Origin: Bacteroidota bacterium
GTDB lineage: Bacteria > Bacteroidota > Bacteroidia > Bacteroidales > UBA6013
DNA: 34,094 bases
Direction: 5' to 3'
Assembly (NCBI GenBank): GCA_020048645.1
Contig: JAIFMG010000132.1
Coordinates: 1 to 34,094, forward strand
Positions 32,308-34,094 of the stretch are shown here, piece by piece (within the stretch, counting starts at the first letter, position 1; the number at the start of each line of letters is the position of its first letter). The notes beneath the pieces are model-generated. The model worked only from the letters and a program-made list of their open reading frames with translations, was not told the DNA's origin and searched no databases. A program made the position numbers and the translations under genes.

Positions 32308-33252
32308 ATGGACAAGAACAAATTCGCCAAGGCTGGCATGCTGCTGCTCTTGGCACTGGTTTTCGGCGGGGGAGCGACAGTGCATGCGCAAGGCGGCGAT
32401 TTTGAACGACCCAGCGACCCCCGAGGCCCGATCGTGGTCTCCGGCGTCATCGACCCCGACGCGCAGCTCTGGGAGCGGCACCACATCAACGAGCGGCTCT
32501 ACCTCAGCTACGAGAAGGTCCGCGAGTCCGACGTCATGTGGCAGAAGACCATCTGGCGCCAGATCGACTTCAAAGAGAAGATGAACCTGCCCTTCTATTT
32601 CCCCTACCTGCCCGACACCACCAACGCCGGCCTTCGCCGGAACCTCATCAACACCATGATCTGGGGCATCGAGAACGACTGGATCATCGCCTACAAGCCC
32701 GACGACTACCACGAGTTCCAATTCCCCCGGACCATGGAGGAGATTTACGTGGACATGGGCGGCGGCGCGGACACCATCATGGTCCCTGACATGAACGACC
32801 CGTCCATCATGATTCCCACCGTAACCGTAGAGGAGCCCAAGGTCGGCGACGTTTACTCCATCATCGTCAAGGAAGTCTGGTTCTTCGACCGCCACCGCTC
32901 GCAGCTCGAAGCCCGCATCGTGGGCATCTGCCCCATCATCGACACCTACCGCGAAACCGACTTCGAACGCCTGAACCCCACGCCCAAGAAGCTCTTCTGG
33001 ATCTACTACCCTGACTCCCGCGACCTGTTCTCCTCGCAGGAAGTCTTCAACGTGACCGGCAACGACGCCGAGCGGCGCACCTTCGACGACATCTTCGTCA
33101 AGCGCTTCTTCTCCAGCTACATCATCGGTGAGGCCAACATCTACAACAACCGCCGCATCCTCGAATACACCCTGGGCGTCGAAGCCCTGCTCGAGGCCGA
33201 GCGCATCAAGGAGGAAATCTTCAACTACGAGCAGGACCTCTGGGAATACTGA
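32308..33252 (+). CDS. gldN: Gliding motility / type IX secretion protein GldN
   Basis: This 314-residue protein should be the GldN (PorN) part of the type IX secretion machinery, which forms a periplasmic ring with GldK under the outer membrane and meets the GldL/GldM motor. A signal peptide (MDKNKFAKAGMLLLLALVF, cut after VHAQ) is present. Family signatures include DVMWQKTIWRQIDFKEKMN, the KEVWFFDRHRSQLEARIVGI block, LFWIYYPDSRDLF, and the C-terminal RIKEEIFNYEQDLWEY (positions seen in order across the protein). Unlike the usual gldKLMN operon, no gldK, gldL or gldM precedes it: the upstream neighbour is the divergent thioredoxin-like gene. It may be a detached or paralogous gldN. The start at 32308 puts the signal peptide at the N-terminus. 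Confidence 0.92.
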   Translation: MDKNKFAKAGMLLLLALVFGGGATVHAQGGDFERPSDPRGPIVVSGVIDPDAQLWERHHINERLYLSYEKVRESDVMWQKTIWRQIDFKEKMNLPFYFPYLPDTTNAGLRRNLINTMIWGIENDWIIAYKPDDYHEFQFPRTMEEIYVDMGGGADTIMVPDMNDPSIMIPTVTVEEPKVGDVYSIIVKEVWFFDRHRSQLEARIVGICPIIDTYRETDFERLNPTPKKLFWIYYPDSRDLFSSQEVFNVTGNDAERRTFDDIFVKRFFSSYIIGEANIYNNRRILEYTLGVEALLEAERIKEEIFNYEQDLWEY

Positions 33253-33281
33253 GCCTCCGACAACTTCCCTCCACACAAAGC

Positions 33282-33313
33282 AAGGACGCCCCTAGACGGG
33301 CGTCCTTCTTTTT
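33282..33313 (+). terminator. Rho-independent terminator of gldN
   Basis: A perfect 10-bp stem (33282-33291 with 33298-33307, six-base loop) is followed by TTCTTTTT, starting 29 bases after the gldN stop. Confidence 0.85.
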
Positions 33314-34062
33314 GCGGCCCTGGGGCTCATGCCAGCCCAAAGCCACCGGGGCCAGGAAGTGCGCCCGCGAAGACCCGTGGCGAAGGGCCTCCTCCTGCCA
33401 AGCTGCCTTCGATGATGAAACATCCGATTCGGAAGTGTCCGACAGAACAGAGGTTGCCTGCGAGGCTTTTCCGGATGCGAACCTGACTGCCGCGACTTGG
33501 AATCTGGCCCAGGCTCTATGAACATGTCCGTGGAAATGCGCGCTGATGACACGAATCTGGCGGACAAATCATTGATAGACAACAATTTCCATCTCGTCCG
33601 TTTGCCATTGGTTCGGAGTTTTCAAAAAAGATCGGACAAGCTTTTCGCAACACGTTTGAAGGCAAACTGGCATCATGCGGCACATGGTCAAGCCAAGATA
33701 ACAATGGCCCTTCAACCTTTTTTTGTGGAAACAGCATCCAAGGGCAAACAAAAGCCAGAAAATATGTTGGATTTCAATGCCTTGTCTGTGATCATCCACC
33801 CAATTCGTGCCATTTGCCTTCCCAATCCACAAAAAGCTCCAAGAACCCGTATTTGTCAACGCGGAGACAAGTAATACATGAGCCCAGTACAAAAAGCCAT
33901 TATTTGCATCTTCTTAATTTGTAACCAATTGATAATCAAAGGTATTTTTTTGAAAGTGAATTGCAGAAATGACCTTTTTAGACCGCTCTCAAAAATAATT
34001 TCATAAGTAAGACTTTGAAATTAGATTGTGTTAAATCTGAAATCAATGTTCGATTTTTTTCC
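33314..34062. other. Intergenic region, GC-rich then AT-rich, no gene supported
   Basis: About 750 bases without a gene I can support. The first 200 resemble the GC level of the genes. After about 33540 the sequence is AT-rich, like the first 150 bases of the window. A 125-codon frame (33497-33874) and an overlapping antisense frame lack a recognisable domain, export signal or promoter. Confidence 0.5.
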
Positions 34063-34089
34063 ACGAAATGCACGAAGAACACGAAATTT
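34063..34089. repeat. Three 9-bp units beginning CACGAA
   Basis: CACGAAATG, CACGAAGAA and CACGAAATT stand in tandem (34063-34089) in an AT-rich context, each flanking run being mostly T. From memory, similar CACGAA/TTCGTG units recur between genes in many bacterial genomes, but I cannot show other copies here. Confidence 0.6.
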
Positions 34090-34094
34090 TTTTG

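Noticed and set aside
33497-33874. A 125-codon plus-strand frame near the window end, with an overlapping antisense frame
   Set aside because: Neither has a promoter, export signal or recognisable domain, and both sit in AT-rich intergenic sequence.
1-34094. tRNA or rRNA genes
   Set aside because: No intergenic stretch showed a cloverleaf pattern with a GGTTCGAATCC-like T-arm or a recognisable rRNA segment by eye.

Overview
The window looks like chromosomal DNA of a GC-rich member of the Bacteroidota, possibly a Saprospiria-like gliding bacterium. The phylum call rests on a clear GldN (type IX secretion/gliding motor), a Bacteroidota-style AMP nucleosidase, a long TamB homologue, FG-GAP/Ig-like secreted proteins, and promoter-like boxes of the form TTG-N18/19-TAnnTTTG. 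The lineage below phylum is inference.

Layout. (1) 0.65-2.04 kb, plus strand: plsC acyltransferase and gcvH (glycine cleavage H protein), each followed by a hairpin/T-tract, then a cluster of small Bacteroidota-type palindromes (2.13-2.21 kb). (2) 2.3-9.15 kb, minus strand: MASE1-PAS-PAS histidine kinase, a secreted TPR protein, a receiver-GAF-SpoIIE phosphatase and a DUF2797 protein. (3) 9.7-13.73 kb: an AT-rich island unlike the rest. It holds three gene units: a class I methyltransferase; a small ORF overlapping a nucleotidyltransferase broken by an in-frame TGA; and an Rpn/PD-(D/E)XK nuclease-transposase. They are separated by diverged copies of two interspersed repeats, called A (about 195 bp) and B (about 210-220 bp) here. 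(4) 13.76-18.40 kb, minus: tamB. (5) 18.47-22.89 kb, plus: an apparent operon of hypB with a His-rich N-terminus, a small secreted protein and a multi-PAS histidine kinase. (6) 22.90-23.67 kb, minus: amn. (7) 24.12-27.82 kb, plus: a large secreted FG-GAP/Ig-like/PKD protein, convergent with a secreted TPR protein (27.82-28.48 kb, minus). (8) 28.78-33.25 kb: an unrecognised exported protein, lpdA, a membrane-anchored TlpA-like thioredoxin (minus) and gldN divergent from it. The last 0.75 kb is AT-rich with no gene I can support.

How the genes relate. Most are housekeeping or envelope functions: phospholipid synthesis, lipoyl-dependent metabolism (gcvH and lpdA can act in the same pathway), outer-membrane biogenesis, type IX secretion, periplasmic redox and signalling. 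The island is the most unusual part. Its repeat-gene-repeat organisation resembles a cassette array or a set of repeat-bounded mobile units, with a mobile-element-type nuclease as one unit and one decayed member. No integrase or recombinase is visible. A second unusual signal is a strict codon-context pattern in the GC-rich genes: by eye, all 20 Val-Tyr pairs are GTT-TAC or GTC-TAT, and none is GTC-TAC or GTG-TAC.

All family assignments are from reading the sequence; no database search was run. Counts were made by eye.
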